Origin: Streptomyces sp. AV19
Lineage (GTDB): Bacteria; Actinomycetota; Actinomycetes; Streptomycetales; Streptomycetaceae
Direction: 5' to 3'
Assembly: GCF_015999245.1 (NCBI RefSeq)
Contig: NZ_JAEAMR010000003.1
Location: forward strand, 376,010-440,009
Length of the DNA: 64,000 nt
Shown: positions 28,218 through 37,600 of the stretch, in pieces
Numbering within the stretch: the first letter of the stretch is position 1
Layout: each line of letters begins with the position of its first letter
The notes under the pieces: generated by a model
What the model was told of the DNA's origin: nothing
What the model saw: the letters and a program-made list of their open reading frames with translations, nothing else
The model's database searches: none
Made by a program: the position numbers and the translations under genes

Positions 28218-29174
28218 TCAGAACCGACCCCGCAGCCGCGCGCAAGCCTCCGCCCCCGCCCCCATCCCGTCCAGCGCCAGCAGCCCCGCCCCCAGTACCG
28301 GCCGCGCCGTCACCACCACCGGCTCCGCCCGCGGCGCGCGTTCCGCCAGGCCCGACAGCACCGCCTCGTGCAGCAGCGGGTGGCGGGCCGACAGCACGCC
28401 GCCGCCCAGTACCACCCGCACTCCTGCCGCGCCCGTCAACTCAAGGTTTTCCAGGGCCACTCGGGCCATCGTCACCACCTCCTCCGCCTGCCGGGCCACC
28501 AGGGACCGGGCCACCGGGTCGCCGGACGCGGCCACCGCGAAGAGGACGGGGGCCAGTTCGTGGCGCCGGGCGGTCGGGAGTGTGCCCAGGTGGAGGGCCT
28601 CGATCAGGGCCGGCATGGACGGGAGGCCGAAGTGGGCGGGGAGCGCGGCCGCCAGGGCCGTCGGCCCGCCGCGGCCGTCGTCCGCGCGGGCCGCCCACCA
28701 CAGGGCCTCCCGCCCGAGACCGGCCCCGCCGCCCCAGTCGCCGGACAGCGGCCCGAGCGAGGGCAGGCGGTAGGCGCGGCCACCCGGCGCCAGGCCCGCG
28801 CAGTTGGTGCCGGCGCCGCAGACCACCGCCACCCCGCAGGGCTCCGCTCCGTCCCGCAGTCCGGCCCGCAGCAGCGCGAACGTGTCGTTCGCGACGGTCA
28901 CGGTACGTCCCCATCCCGAGAGCTCCGCGGCCAGCCGCTCCTCCTCGGCCGGCAGGTCCGCGCCCGCCAGGCAGGCCCGGACGTGCTCGACGGGCAGCCC
29001 GTCCGGGTTCGCCTCCGCGACCAGCCGGGCCAGCCCGGCCACCGCCTCCCGCACGCCCGTCGTCTGCGGCCGGAAGCCGCCGCCGCGCGCCGAGCCGAGC
29101 ACCGCTCCGGTGCTGTCCAGCAGGACGACGTCCGTCTTGCTGTTGCCCGCGTCGATCGCCAGCGCGTGCCTCAT
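28218..29174 (-). CDS. BadF/BadG-type sugar kinase (N-acetylglucosamine kinase-like)
   Basis: A 318-residue ASKHA-fold kinase. Phosphate-1 motif AIDAGNSKTDVVLLD, phosphate-2/adenosine motifs CGAGTNCAGL and SLGPLSGDWGGGAGLG, and a terminal VVLGGGVL are present. The family phosphorylates N-acetylhexosamines. The four-base overlap with the upstream GH4 gene links it to glycoside use: one enzyme would phosphorylate sugar and the other cleave a glycoside. The exact substrate is not determined. ATG start at 29174. Confidence 0.82.
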   Translation of the reverse strand: MRHALAIDAGNSKTDVVLLDSTGAVLGSARGGGFRPQTTGVREAVAGLARLVAEANPDGLPVEHVRACLAGADLPAEEERLAAELSGWGRTVTVANDTFALLRAGLRDGAEPCGVAVVCGAGTNCAGLAPGGRAYRLPSLGPLSGDWGGGAGLGREALWWAARADDGRGGPTALAAALPAHFGLPSMPALIEALHLGTLPTARRHELAPVLFAVAASGDPVARSLVARQAEEVVTMARVALENLELTGAAGVRVVLGGGVLSARHPLLHEAVLSGLAERAPRAEPVVVTARPVLGAGLLALDGMGAGAEACARLRGRF

Positions 29175-30424
29175 GCCCACGGCAGGTGCTCCCGGTTGTG
29201 CGCGATCAGCGCGTCGGCCAGCCGGTCCGCGTGCGCGGTCTGGCCGATGAGGGGGTGGGCCAGCAGGGCGTCGAAGACGCGGTCCCGGCCGCCCTCCAGG
29301 GCCGCCCGCAGCGCCAGCTGCTCGTAGGCGGTGACGCCCGCCACCAGTCCCGCGAAGAGCGGCTCCAACGGGCGTACGGGCAACGGGCGGGCGCCGTTCG
29401 CGTCCACCGCCGCCGGCACCTCGATCACCGCGTCGTCCGGCAGGAACGGCAGCGTGCCGTGGTTGAAGGCGTTGACCACCTGGACGTCGCCCGTGTCTCC
29501 GAGCAGGGACGCCGTCAGCGCGACCGCCGCCTCCGAGTAGTACGCGCCGCCCCGCTTCGCCAGCAGCGCCGGCTTCTCGTCCAGCCCCGGGTCGGCGTAC
29601 ATCGCCAGCAACTCGCGCTCCATGGCCGCCACTTCGGCGGCCCGGGAGGGCTTCTCCCGCAGCTCGCGCACCACTTCGTCGTGCTGGTAGAAGTAGCGCA
29701 GGTAGTAGGAGGGGACGACGCCCAGCCGGTCCAGCAGCGCACGGGGCATGCGCAGGTCGGCGGCGACGGCCTCGCCGTGCTCGGCCAGCAGCTTCGGCAG
29801 GACGTCCGTGCCGCCGACGCGTACCTCCCGTTCCCAGGTGAGGTGGTTGAGGCCCGCGTGGCCCAGGGAGACGTCCTCCGGCGCGACCCCGAGCAGCGCG
29901 GCGAACTTGCGCTGGAAGCCGATGGCCACGTTGCACAGGCCCACCGCCCGGTGGCCCGCCGTCAGCAGGGCGCGGGTGACGATCCCGACCGGGTTGGTGA
30001 AGTCCACGATCCAGGCGCGCGGGCTGCGCAGCCGGATCCGCTCCGCGATGTCCAGCACGACCGGGACCGTGCGCAGCGCCTTGGCCAGGCCGCCCGCGCC
30101 GGTGGTCTCCTGGCCGACGCAGCCGCACTCCAGCGGCCAGGTCTCGTCCTGCGCGCGGGCCGCCTGGCCGCCCACCCGCAGCTGCAGCAGCACCGCGTCC
30201 GCGCCGTCCGCGCCCGCGTCGAGGTCGCCGGTCCAGGAGATCCGGCCGGGGTGGCCCTGCCGGGCGAAGATCCGCCGGGCCAGCGGGCCGACCCGCGCCA
30301 GCCGGTCCCCGTCCGGGTCGACCAGGACCAGCTCGTCCAGCGGGAGCGTCCCGCGCAGGCGGGCGAAGCCGTCGATGAGCTCGGGCGTGTAGGTGGAGCC
30401 GCCGCCGACCACTGCGAGCTTCAC
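29171..30424 (-). CDS. GH4 family 6-phospho-beta-glucosidase
   Basis: A 417-residue NAD- and metal-dependent glycosidase of family GH4. It shows the NAD-binding VVGGGSTYTPELIDG, the IVDFTNPVGIVTRAL block, the metal-ligand region VGLCNVAIGFQRKF with Cys, and GHAGLNHLTWERE with the metal His. Members hydrolyse 6-phospho-glycosides after oxidising C3. The GTG at 30424 follows GGGAGAA. A TnpB element starts about 14 nt upstream, so the operon's original promoter region may be displaced. Confidence 0.88.
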   Translation of the reverse strand: MKLAVVGGGSTYTPELIDGFARLRGTLPLDELVLVDPDGDRLARVGPLARRIFARQGHPGRISWTGDLDAGADGADAVLLQLRVGGQAARAQDETWPLECGCVGQETTGAGGLAKALRTVPVVLDIAERIRLRSPRAWIVDFTNPVGIVTRALLTAGHRAVGLCNVAIGFQRKFAALLGVAPEDVSLGHAGLNHLTWEREVRVGGTDVLPKLLAEHGEAVAADLRMPRALLDRLGVVPSYYLRYFYQHDEVVRELREKPSRAAEVAAMERELLAMYADPGLDEKPALLAKRGGAYYSEAAVALTASLLGDTGDVQVVNAFNHGTLPFLPDDAVIEVPAAVDANGARPLPVRPLEPLFAGLVAGVTAYEQLALRAALEGGRDRVFDALLAHPLIGQTAHADRLADALIAHNREHLPWA

Positions 30425-30566
30425 CCGATTTCTCCCAGGAAGTCCCGGGCTTCAGCCCGGGGAGGAATGGGCCCTTGGCGCGGAGTCGCGCAGTGGCGGA
30501 GTTCTCTGCGTAGCTGATCTGGCGTCAACCTGTCCTCCAGAGACCATCTCTACTAGGGTTTTCTGC

Positions 30567-31724
30567 GTGAAAATCGTTGCGCAGGTGAAATTGTTGCCTG
30601 CGTCCGCGTATGACGCGGATGCGCTGGCGGCGACCCTGCGTGCCTGCAACCGGGCCGCGAACGCTGCTTCTGAGGTGGCGTTCGCCAAGGACCTCAAGCG
30701 TCGGAATGTGTTGCAGGATGCCGTGTACCACCGGATCAAGGCCGACTTTGATCTGGGGGCGCAGGCGGCGGTGCGCACGGTCAAGAAGGTGTGCGACGCC
30801 TACGCCACGTTGAAGGGGAACACCAAGGCCGGGAACCTCGGCCCCGAGGGGTCGAAGCGCCGCCCGCGGGCCGAGTCCAAATCGATCGTGTTCCGTGAGG
30901 ACGCGGCCCAGCCGTACGACGACCGGATTCTGACCTGGAACCTGGACCAGCGGACCGTGTCCATCTGGACGGTGGCCGGCCGGTTGAAGAACGTCCCGTT
31001 CGTCTGCTCGCCCGAGGCGTTGAAGCTCCTGACCTCCCGCAAGGGGGAGTCGGATCTGGTGATGCGGGACGGGATGTTCTTCCTGATCGCCACCATTGAC
31101 CTGCCCGAGCCCGAGGTATCCGAGCCGGTCGGGTTCCTCGGTGTGGATCTCGGGATCGCCAACATCGCTACCACCTCGGACGGCGAAATCATGGCCGGAC
31201 GCCGCCTCAACCGGTACCGGCAGCGCCACCGTGACCTGCGACGCAAGTTGCAGGCCAAACGCACCAAGTCCGCCAAGCGGGCCTTGAAGCGCGTCCGGCG
31301 CCGGGAGTCCCGGCACGCCGCGAACACCAACCACATCATCGCCAATCGAATCGTTGCCACCGCTGAACGCACCTCGCGAGGTGTCGCCCTGGAAGACCTG
31401 GGCGGTATCCGGCAGAGGGTTACGGCCAGGAAAGACCAGCGGGCACGACTGCACTCCTGGGCGTTCGCCCAGCTTGGCAACTTTGTCGAGTACAAAGCGC
31501 GACGGGCAGGTGTCGCGGTGGTCCATGTGGATCCGCGCAACACCTCCCGTCAGTGCTCCGAGTGCTGGCACACCCACCGGACGAACAGGGTGGATCAAGC
31601 ACGGTTCGTATGCCGGTCCTGCGGGATCGTCCTGCACGCGGACTGCAACGGCTCCCGCAACATCGCCCATCGCGGCGAGGCTGCGTGGCAGCGGGGCGCG
31701 GTCAATCGCCCCAGTACAGCCTGA
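30567..31724 (+). CDS. tnpB: TnpB RNA-guided nuclease (OrfB of IS605 family)
   Basis: A 385-residue TnpB. The split RuvC active site is intact: D194 in LGVDLGIANI, E276 in ALEDLGG and D359 in HADCNGSRNI. The zinc finger reads CSEC (330-333) and CRSC (349-352). The family cuts DNA guided by an RNA derived from the element's 3' end and helps retain the transposon. The start is the GTG at 30567 (VKIVAQVKLLP), which agrees with the family N-terminus. No transposase tnpA is nearby, so movement would need one in trans. Confidence 0.92.
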   Translation: MKIVAQVKLLPASAYDADALAATLRACNRAANAASEVAFAKDLKRRNVLQDAVYHRIKADFDLGAQAAVRTVKKVCDAYATLKGNTKAGNLGPEGSKRRPRAESKSIVFREDAAQPYDDRILTWNLDQRTVSIWTVAGRLKNVPFVCSPEALKLLTSRKGESDLVMRDGMFFLIATIDLPEPEVSEPVGFLGVDLGIANIATTSDGEIMAGRRLNRYRQRHRDLRRKLQAKRTKSAKRALKRVRRRESRHAANTNHIIANRIVATAERTSRGVALEDLGGIRQRVTARKDQRARLHSWAFAQLGNFVEYKARRAGVAVVHVDPRNTSRQCSECWHTHRTNRVDQARFVCRSCGIVLHADCNGSRNIAHRGEAAWQRGAVNRPSTA

Positions 31725-31836
31725 CGCTGTACCGGACGCAGGGGGCCAACGCGGCAGCCAGTCGCGCTCCACTTGCAATCAGAGCTCCAGAGGATCGGGT
31801 GACAAACTCGGTCCTTTTAGGGCCGAGAAGTTGACG
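31640..31836 (+). ncRNA. predicted omega-RNA at the tnpB 3' end
   Basis: In TnpB systems the guide RNA overlaps the gene's 3' end and runs to the right element end. The region after the stop carries the conserved-type terminal hairpin (31808-31828) and AAGTTGAC. The guide would be the sequence just past about 31836. The 5' limit is only estimated. Inferred from the family; nothing here proves transcription. Confidence 0.4.
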
Positions 31837-31898
31837 GGAACCAGTCCTCCCAAAATTCGCATGACGTCACTTCAGGCACACTGTTAGCTTCTCGCCTC

Positions 31899-32408
31899 AT
31901 GGAACCACTGAATGAGGACGCGATACGAGCCTCTTTCATCAACTGCTCGAAGGGCGAGGCGCGCAGGATCAGCCTGCCCCGGGGGCTCGCCGAACTCCCC
32001 TGGGCCGACCTCGACTTCCTGGGCTGGCGGGATCCGGGCGCGCCGGACCGCGGCTATCTCGTGGCGGTGCGGGACGGAAAGGCCCTGGGCGTCACGCTGC
32101 GCGTGCCGCAGGGCGGGCCGCGCAGCGCCGCCAAGACCACGATCTGCTCGCTGTGCCTGACCGGGCACCCGGGCTCGGGGGTCTCGCTGCTCGCGGCCCG
32201 GCGCGTGGGCGCGGCCGGGCGGGAGGGGAACACGGTGGGCGCCTATATGTGCGCCGACCTGGCGTGTTCGCTGTATGTGCGGGGGAAGAAGGTGCCGGAG
32301 TTCTCCGGGCCCCGCTACAAGGAGTCGCTCACCGAGGAGGAGCGGGTCGCCAGGATGCTGGCGAACCTGGAGGAGTTCCTGGGCCGGGTCGGCGCCCGGT
32401 CCCGGTAA
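31899..32408 (+). CDS. FBP-domain (FusB-like) elongation factor G-binding protein
   Basis: A 169-residue protein with a C-terminal treble-clef zinc finger (TTICSLCLTGH and YMCADLACSLYVR supply the four cysteines) as in FusB/FBP proteins, which bind EF-G and speed its release from the ribosome. No ribosome-binding site precedes the ATG; a TAGCTT -10 at 31885-31890 with ATGACG at 31861-31866 (18-bp spacer) places transcription at or next to the ATG, so the message is probably leaderless. It starts 62 bp beyond the TnpB element. Confidence 0.82.
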   Translation: MEPLNEDAIRASFINCSKGEARRISLPRGLAELPWADLDFLGWRDPGAPDRGYLVAVRDGKALGVTLRVPQGGPRSAAKTTICSLCLTGHPGSGVSLLAARRVGAAGREGNTVGAYMCADLACSLYVRGKKVPEFSGPRYKESLTEEERVARMLANLEEFLGRVGARSR

Positions 32409-32421
32409 CTCCTCCGGCGCC

Positions 32422-33486
32422 TCACTTGCCCAGCGTCGCCCCCGGCGGTATCGGGGCCGTGGCCAGCGACTGCGGCGAGGCGGGGTTGCCCAGCGCCGAC
32501 GGGGCCGCCACGGCCGCCGCGGGGTCGGCCGCGGCCTGCTCCTCGTCGGCGGCGGACGGCGGGGGGCCCATGCGGATGTCCGCCGCGTCCAGCGCCCGCT
32601 TGATCCGCCAGCGCAGCTCGCGGGCGACGGCGCCGGCCTCGCCGGGCGCGGACTTGGCCTGGACGCGGACGACGACGGAGTCCAGGGAGACCGAGTCCAG
32701 GCCCATGACCTCGACGGGCTCCCAGAGCTTCTCGTCCCACGGCGCGGTCTTGGACATCTCCTCGCCCACCGCCGTCATCACGTCGCGGGCGCGGTCCAGG
32801 TCCTCGTCGTAGCGGAGGGTGACATCCACCTCGGCCATGGCCCAGCCCTGGCTGAGGTTCCCGATGCGCTTCACCTCGCCGTTGCGCACGTACCAGATCG
32901 CGCCGTTGGCCCCGCGGAGCTTGGTGACGCGCAGGCCGACCTCGACGACCGTGCCCTGGGCCACGCCCGCGTCGATCTCGTCGCCCACGCCGTACTGGTC
33001 CTCCAGGATCATGAAGACGCCGGAGAGGAAGTCCGTGACGAGGTTCCGCGCGCCGAAACCGATCGCCACGCCCGCCACACCGGCGCTCGCCAGCAGCGGC
33101 GCCAGGTCGATCTTGAGGGTGGACAGCACGCTCAGCGCCGCCGTTCCCATGATCAGGAACGAGGTGACGCTGCGCAGCACGGAGCCGATCGCCTCGGAGC
33201 GCTGACGGCGGCGCTCGGCGTTGACCAGGAGGCCGCCGAGGCCGCCCTCCATGGCCTGGGCGGTGCGGTTCATCCGGGCGATGAGCTTGGTGATCGCCCG
33301 GCGGATCAGGGACCGCAGGACGACGGCTATCACGACGATGAGGATGATCCGCAGCCCGTTGCTGAGCCAGGTGGACCAGTTCTCCTCTATCCAGCCGGCG
33401 GCGTGGTCGGCCGTCTGCTGGGCCTCGTCGAGCGACGAGGGACGGGGCGTCGAGTCTGCGGCGGCCGGAGCGGCGGACCAGAACAC
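32422..33486 (-). CDS. MscS-family mechanosensitive channel
   Basis: A 354-residue small-conductance channel. Transmembrane helices near 42-64, 100-125 and 130-155 are followed by the pore-lining and beta-domain signature GVAIGFGARNLVTDFLSGVFMILEDQYGVGDEI (in part) and WYVRNGEVKRIGN. It relieves turgor at hypo-osmotic shock. The Ala/Pro-rich C-terminal 50 residues are extra. GTG start at 33486 after GAAGGG. It is convergent with the FBP gene, with only 13 nt between the stops. Confidence 0.92.
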   Translation of the reverse strand: MFWSAAPAAADSTPRPSSLDEAQQTADHAAGWIEENWSTWLSNGLRIILIVVIAVVLRSLIRRAITKLIARMNRTAQAMEGGLGGLLVNAERRRQRSEAIGSVLRSVTSFLIMGTAALSVLSTLKIDLAPLLASAGVAGVAIGFGARNLVTDFLSGVFMILEDQYGVGDEIDAGVAQGTVVEVGLRVTKLRGANGAIWYVRNGEVKRIGNLSQGWAMAEVDVTLRYDEDLDRARDVMTAVGEEMSKTAPWDEKLWEPVEVMGLDSVSLDSVVVRVQAKSAPGEAGAVARELRWRIKRALDAADIRMGPPPSAADEEQAAADPAAAVAAPSALGNPASPQSLATAPIPPGATLGK

Positions 33487-33743
33487 AGCAGGAACCCTTC
33501 GTAATGGACATGACCGCGCCGAGCGGCGGCACGGGCAGCCCCTTCACACTAGCGGGGCACAACGGGTGACCCGTTGTTGTGTTCGAGATGGGGCAGGTCC
33601 TGCACGGGGTTGACCGAGGTGTGGTCCAAAACACCTGTGACCCGTTACCCGCCGATGGTGGCGCTCCGGCCACGGGCCAGGGGACACTGACAGGAGATCG
33701 TCCCGGCGCGAGCCACGCGCCGCCGGCGTACAAGGAGGCACCC

Positions 33744-34280
33744 GTGCCGCACGTCCTGGTCCTCAACGCGTCGTACGAGCCGCTCGGCGTCGTACCGCTC
33801 CGCCGCGCGCTCATACTCGTCCTCAATGAGAAGGCCGTCAGCCTCGAGGACACGGGCGCCTACCTGCACAGCGCCAGCTGCACCATCCCCGCGCCCAGCG
33901 TCGTCCGTCTGAAGCGCTTCGTGCGGGTCCCCTTTCGGGGGCCCGTTCCGCTCACCCGCCGCGCCCTGTTCGCCCGCGACGGCGGGCGCTGCGCCTACTG
34001 CGGTGGCGTCGCAACCAGCGTCGACCACGTCGTGCCGCGCAGCCGGGGCGGCCGGCACGCCTGGGACAACGTGGTGGCCGCGTGCCGTCGCTGCAACCAC
34101 GTCAAGGCCGACCGGCACGTCGCCGAGCTGGGCTGGCGGCTGCGCCACCAGCCGGCTCCGCCGACCGGCCTGGCGTGGCGCATCATCGGCACGGGCCATA
34201 GGGACCCGCGCTGGCTGCCTTACCTCCAGGCATACGGCGCGGAGGACGCGATGGCCCGGATCGACGGCATTTCCGCCTGA
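33744..34280 (+). CDS. HNH endonuclease family protein
   Basis: A 178-residue protein of the compact actinobacterial HNH group: HVLVLNASYEPLGVVPLRRA at the N-terminus, then CAYCGG, TSVDHVVPRSRGGRH and NVVAACRRCNHVKAD. The two CxxC pairs bind structural zinc and the DHV His is catalytic. Physiological role unknown; it is a widespread chromosomal gene, with no restriction or phage partner here. The GTG at 33744 is supported by AAGGAGG 5-11 nt upstream. Confidence 0.87.
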   Translation: MPHVLVLNASYEPLGVVPLRRALILVLNEKAVSLEDTGAYLHSASCTIPAPSVVRLKRFVRVPFRGPVPLTRRALFARDGGRCAYCGGVATSVDHVVPRSRGGRHAWDNVVAACRRCNHVKADRHVAELGWRLRHQPAPPTGLAWRIIGTGHRDPRWLPYLQAYGAEDAMARIDGISA

Positions 34281-34282
34281 GA

Positions 34283-34328
34283 GGCCGGGCCATCGTCGTA
34301 CGGATGTCCGTACGGCGCCGGCCCGGCC
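34283..34328 (+). terminator. hairpin after the HNH gene
   Basis: An extended stem: outer GGCCGGGCC (34283-34291) pairs with GGCCCGGCC (34320-34328), and the inner CGTACGGA/TCCGTACG pairs perfectly. It starts 3 nt after the HNH stop and precedes the small Cys-rich gene. No U-tract. Confidence 0.5.
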
Positions 34329-34377
34329 GTCCGGCAGGTCCTACGCCGCGTACACAGATAGGGGGAGCCTGCCGCAC

Positions 34378-34626
34378 ATGCCGGTGCCAACGGTCCAACT
34401 TGGGCGCATCATCGCGGACATGAGCCAGATGACGGGTCACGAGAGGTTTCCCCGCACGATGTGCGAAGGGGTGCGGTGCACCCGGTGCATGGACCGCACC
34501 ATGGTGCGCGAGATCCAGATGGGACACGACGGAACGATCTCGCGCTACGACGACTGGGTCTGCAACTGCGGCTACCGCAGGCCGAGCCGGGAGGCGGTCA
34601 AGCGCGGCAGCCCACGGGCGGGCTAG
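34378..34626 (+). CDS. small Cys-rich (zinc ribbon-like) protein, 82 aa
   Basis: An 82-residue protein with MCEGVRCTRC and WVCNCGYRRPSREA; the CxxC and CxC pairs about 25 residues apart suggest a single zinc ribbon. The rest is charged, with no membrane segment. No function recognised. GGGGGAG lies 10 nt before the ATG. Its TAG stop is shared on the opposite strand with the TAG stop of the convergent GH84 gene inside the tetranucleotide CTAG. Confidence 0.65.
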   Translation: MPVPTVQLGRIIADMSQMTGHERFPRTMCEGVRCTRCMDRTMVREIQMGHDGTISRYDDWVCNCGYRRPSREAVKRGSPRAG

Positions 34627-37600
34627 CCGCCAGTCCTCGCCGCCTTCTCCCGCACCGCGTACGCCGCGACCTCGAACAGCGAGTACCCGAACTCCGTGGC
34701 CCGCTTCTCGCCCTGCAGCCGGACGAACCGCGTGCCCGGCGCGTCGAAGCGCAGCGTCTCCGTCCCGCCCTTGCCGTCGGTCACCGACGCCGCGTCCCGC
34801 CAGGTGCGGCCGTCGGGGGAGACCTGGACGCGGTAGCGGGTGGCGTAGGCGTCCTGCCAGCGCAGGACGAGGCGGCCGAGGCGGGCGGGGCGCGGGAGTT
34901 CCAGCTGCCACCAGGCGTCGTCGGCGGGCTGGGAGGACCAGCGGGTCCTGACGTCGCCGTCGATGGCCGCGAAGGGCGGGAAGTCGGACGCCTCGTCGCC
35001 GGAGGAGGTGGCCCTGGCCCCCCGGGCCAGGTCCGGCCCGCCGGCGGACGGGTAGGCGCGGACGGTCACCGTGCGCTGCTGACCGCCCAGCCGGACGGTG
35101 GCGGTGAAGGTGCTGGGGGCGTCCGCGGGGACGGAGAGCTCGATGCGGGCCGTCGTCACGCCGCCGCGGACGGCGGTGAGGTGCTCGGGGGCCTTGACGG
35201 TGACGCCCTTGGGGGCGTCGACGGTGAGCTTCTCGTCGACCGTCCGCGGCTGCTGGTTGATCATCCGGGCCTCGACCACCGCCGGTGCGCCGCCCGCCTC
35301 CGCGGTGGCCTCGCCGTGGGTGAGCTCGAAGCTCGCCGGGGAGGTGTCGGCGAACCAGGGGGTGATCTCGTGGACGGCGGCCGGCCGGGCCGCGCCCGTC
35401 CAGACCAGGCGCAGGGCGTCGGCCCGTACGCCCTTGCCGGGCAGCTGCGTCCAGCCGCTGTCCGAGAGCGCGCCGAGCGGCTGCCAGCCCTTGTCGGGGG
35501 TGTGGGCCTCCACGGTGCCGCGGGCCCCGGGCGCGGCCGAGGTCAGGACGGTGACCGCCGTCATCGGTCGCGGCTCGCGCAGCCGGACGGTCAGCGGGCC
35601 GTCCCCCGGGGCCGGCACGGACGTCGCCGGGTCGCCGTCGGTGGCGGCGCCCGCCGTGCGCAGCGGACGGTCCACGCCCAGCCAGCCGTTGGCGCGGGCC
35701 AGGGCCTGCTGGAGGAACGGGGTGAGGACGCCGTTGCCGACGGTGACCTTCTCGGCGGTGATCCGGTCCCGCAGTCGCAGCACGTCCAGCTCCGCGCGCC
35801 AGGCGCCCGCGCCGTCGCCGCGCGCCTGGGCGGTGAGCATGTCGACGGCGCGCACGCCGGCCTGACCGTGCCGGGAGAGCTGCTCCAGCCAGGGGCGGAC
35901 CTCGGCGCCGAAGGTGTTCTCCAGGCGGCCGGAGGCGCCGGCCATGGTCCGGAAGGCGTCCCGCAGCTTGTCCGCCGCGGCCTTCAGCCGGTCCGCGTCG
36001 GTGCCGGAGAGCGCGGCCCAGAACTCGTCCATGAGCGGCCGCAGATACGCCGACTCCTCGCCGCCGAGCACGGACGACGCGTCGTTGCCGGCCAGCGCCC
36101 GCAGCGCCTCGCGGGCCCGCGGGTCCTCGCCCGCGAGGTCGTCCACGGCGGCCTTCCAGGACTCCTCCGAGCGGTAACCCCGGGGATTCCAGGCGTAGTC
36201 GGCCGTGGTGAACAGCGGGATGCGCGACGCGGTGGGCTGCGCCGAGGCGTTGGCCAGCACCGCGGCGGAGCCGACGGCGACGGCCGGCTCCCGCCCGGTG
36301 TAGGGGCCGAGGAAGATACGGTCCTGCGCGAAGTCGTTGACCGGGTAGTTGTCCATCGTGACCAGCGGATGCCCCAACGCGGCCCGGGCGTCCTTCAGTT
36401 CGGCCCCGGTGATGGTCCGCGGCACCACGCCGACGCCGGTCCACGCCACCTCCACGCGCGGGTCCAGCCGCTTCGCCAGCGCCCGCCGGAAGGCCGTCCG
36501 CCCGTCCTGGTAGTACTCGGTGGGCAGCAGCGACAGCGGGGCCGCCTCGCGCCCCTTGCGGGACAGGTGCTCGGCGAGCGCCCCGGCCACCTTCGCCTGC
36601 GCCTCGGCCGCCGCCCGCGGGCCCGAGCCGAACGCGTCCGCGTCCGCCCCGCAGTGCCACTCGCTGTAGCTCACGTCCTGGAACTGGAGCTGGAAGGCCC
36701 GCACGCCCAGCGCCCACATCGCGTCCACCTTGCGCTTGAGCGCGCGCACGTCGTCGTCGGACGAGAAGCACATCGCCTGCCCCGGCGCGACCGCCCAGCC
36801 CAGCGTCACGTGGTTGCGGCGGGCCCGGGAGGCCAGCGTGCGGAACTCCTCGCGCCGGCCGGCCGGGTACGGGTCGCGCCACCTGGCCCGGCGGTACGGG
36901 TCGTCGCCGGGCGCGTAGAGATAGCGGTTGAGCTTCGTGCGGCCCATGAAGTCCAGCTGCGCCAGCCGTTGCGGCACCGACCACGGCGTGCCGTAGAAGC
37001 CCTCGGTGATCCCGCGCACGGCCGTCACCGGCCAGTCCCGGACCAGCGCCCCCGCGAAGGCGCGGCCACCGTCCCTGGTCACGGCCAGCTGCCGCAGCGT
37101 CTGCGCCGCGTGGAAGAGCCCGTCCTCGCCGACTCCGGACAGCGCCACCGTCGGGCGGCCCGCCGGCCGGCCGACGGCCAGCCGGTAGCCGCCCCGGGGC
37201 AGGTCGCCGGTGGGGGCGGCGCCGAGGGAGCGCAGCGCCTCCTCGGCGCCCCGCCCGCCGGCGTGGACGATCAGGCCGCGCGGCGGCGGGGTGCCGCCCG
37301 GCGAGGCGTCCACGACGGTGCGCGCGCCCAGCCCCTGCAGGATCTCGCGCAGCGCCGACAGCGCGTACGGGTCGGTGCCCGGCTCGGCCATCAGGGTGAC
37401 CTCGGTGCCCACGGGGGCGTACGCGCCCAGCGCGCGCGCCTGCTGCGGGCGCGGCCACATGGACGGCAGGCCGCCGTCGCCCGTGGGGTCGCCGGCCTCG
37501 GGGCCGCCGGCCGCGGCGGCCGCCGGGTCGCCGGGGGCGGCGACCGCCCCGGGCCCGTTGCCGAGCAGCCCGCCGAGCAGCGCCGCGGCCAGCACGGTGG

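Larger units (their letters stand above)
30438..31836 (+). mobile_element. IS200/IS605-type (tnpB-only) element
   Basis: A probable IS1341-like element without tnpA. The left limit is set by a hairpin at 30441-30460 (CCCGGGCTTCAGCCCGGG followed by GAGGA) and the right limit by a hairpin at 31808-31828 (CTCGGTCC, loop TTTTA, GGGCCGAG) followed by AAGTTGAC. These subterminal hairpins replace inverted repeats in this family. Ends are estimates because the target sequence cannot be compared with an empty site. The left hairpin also resembles the typical right-end hairpin of such elements, so a second, partial copy is possible. Confidence 0.6.
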
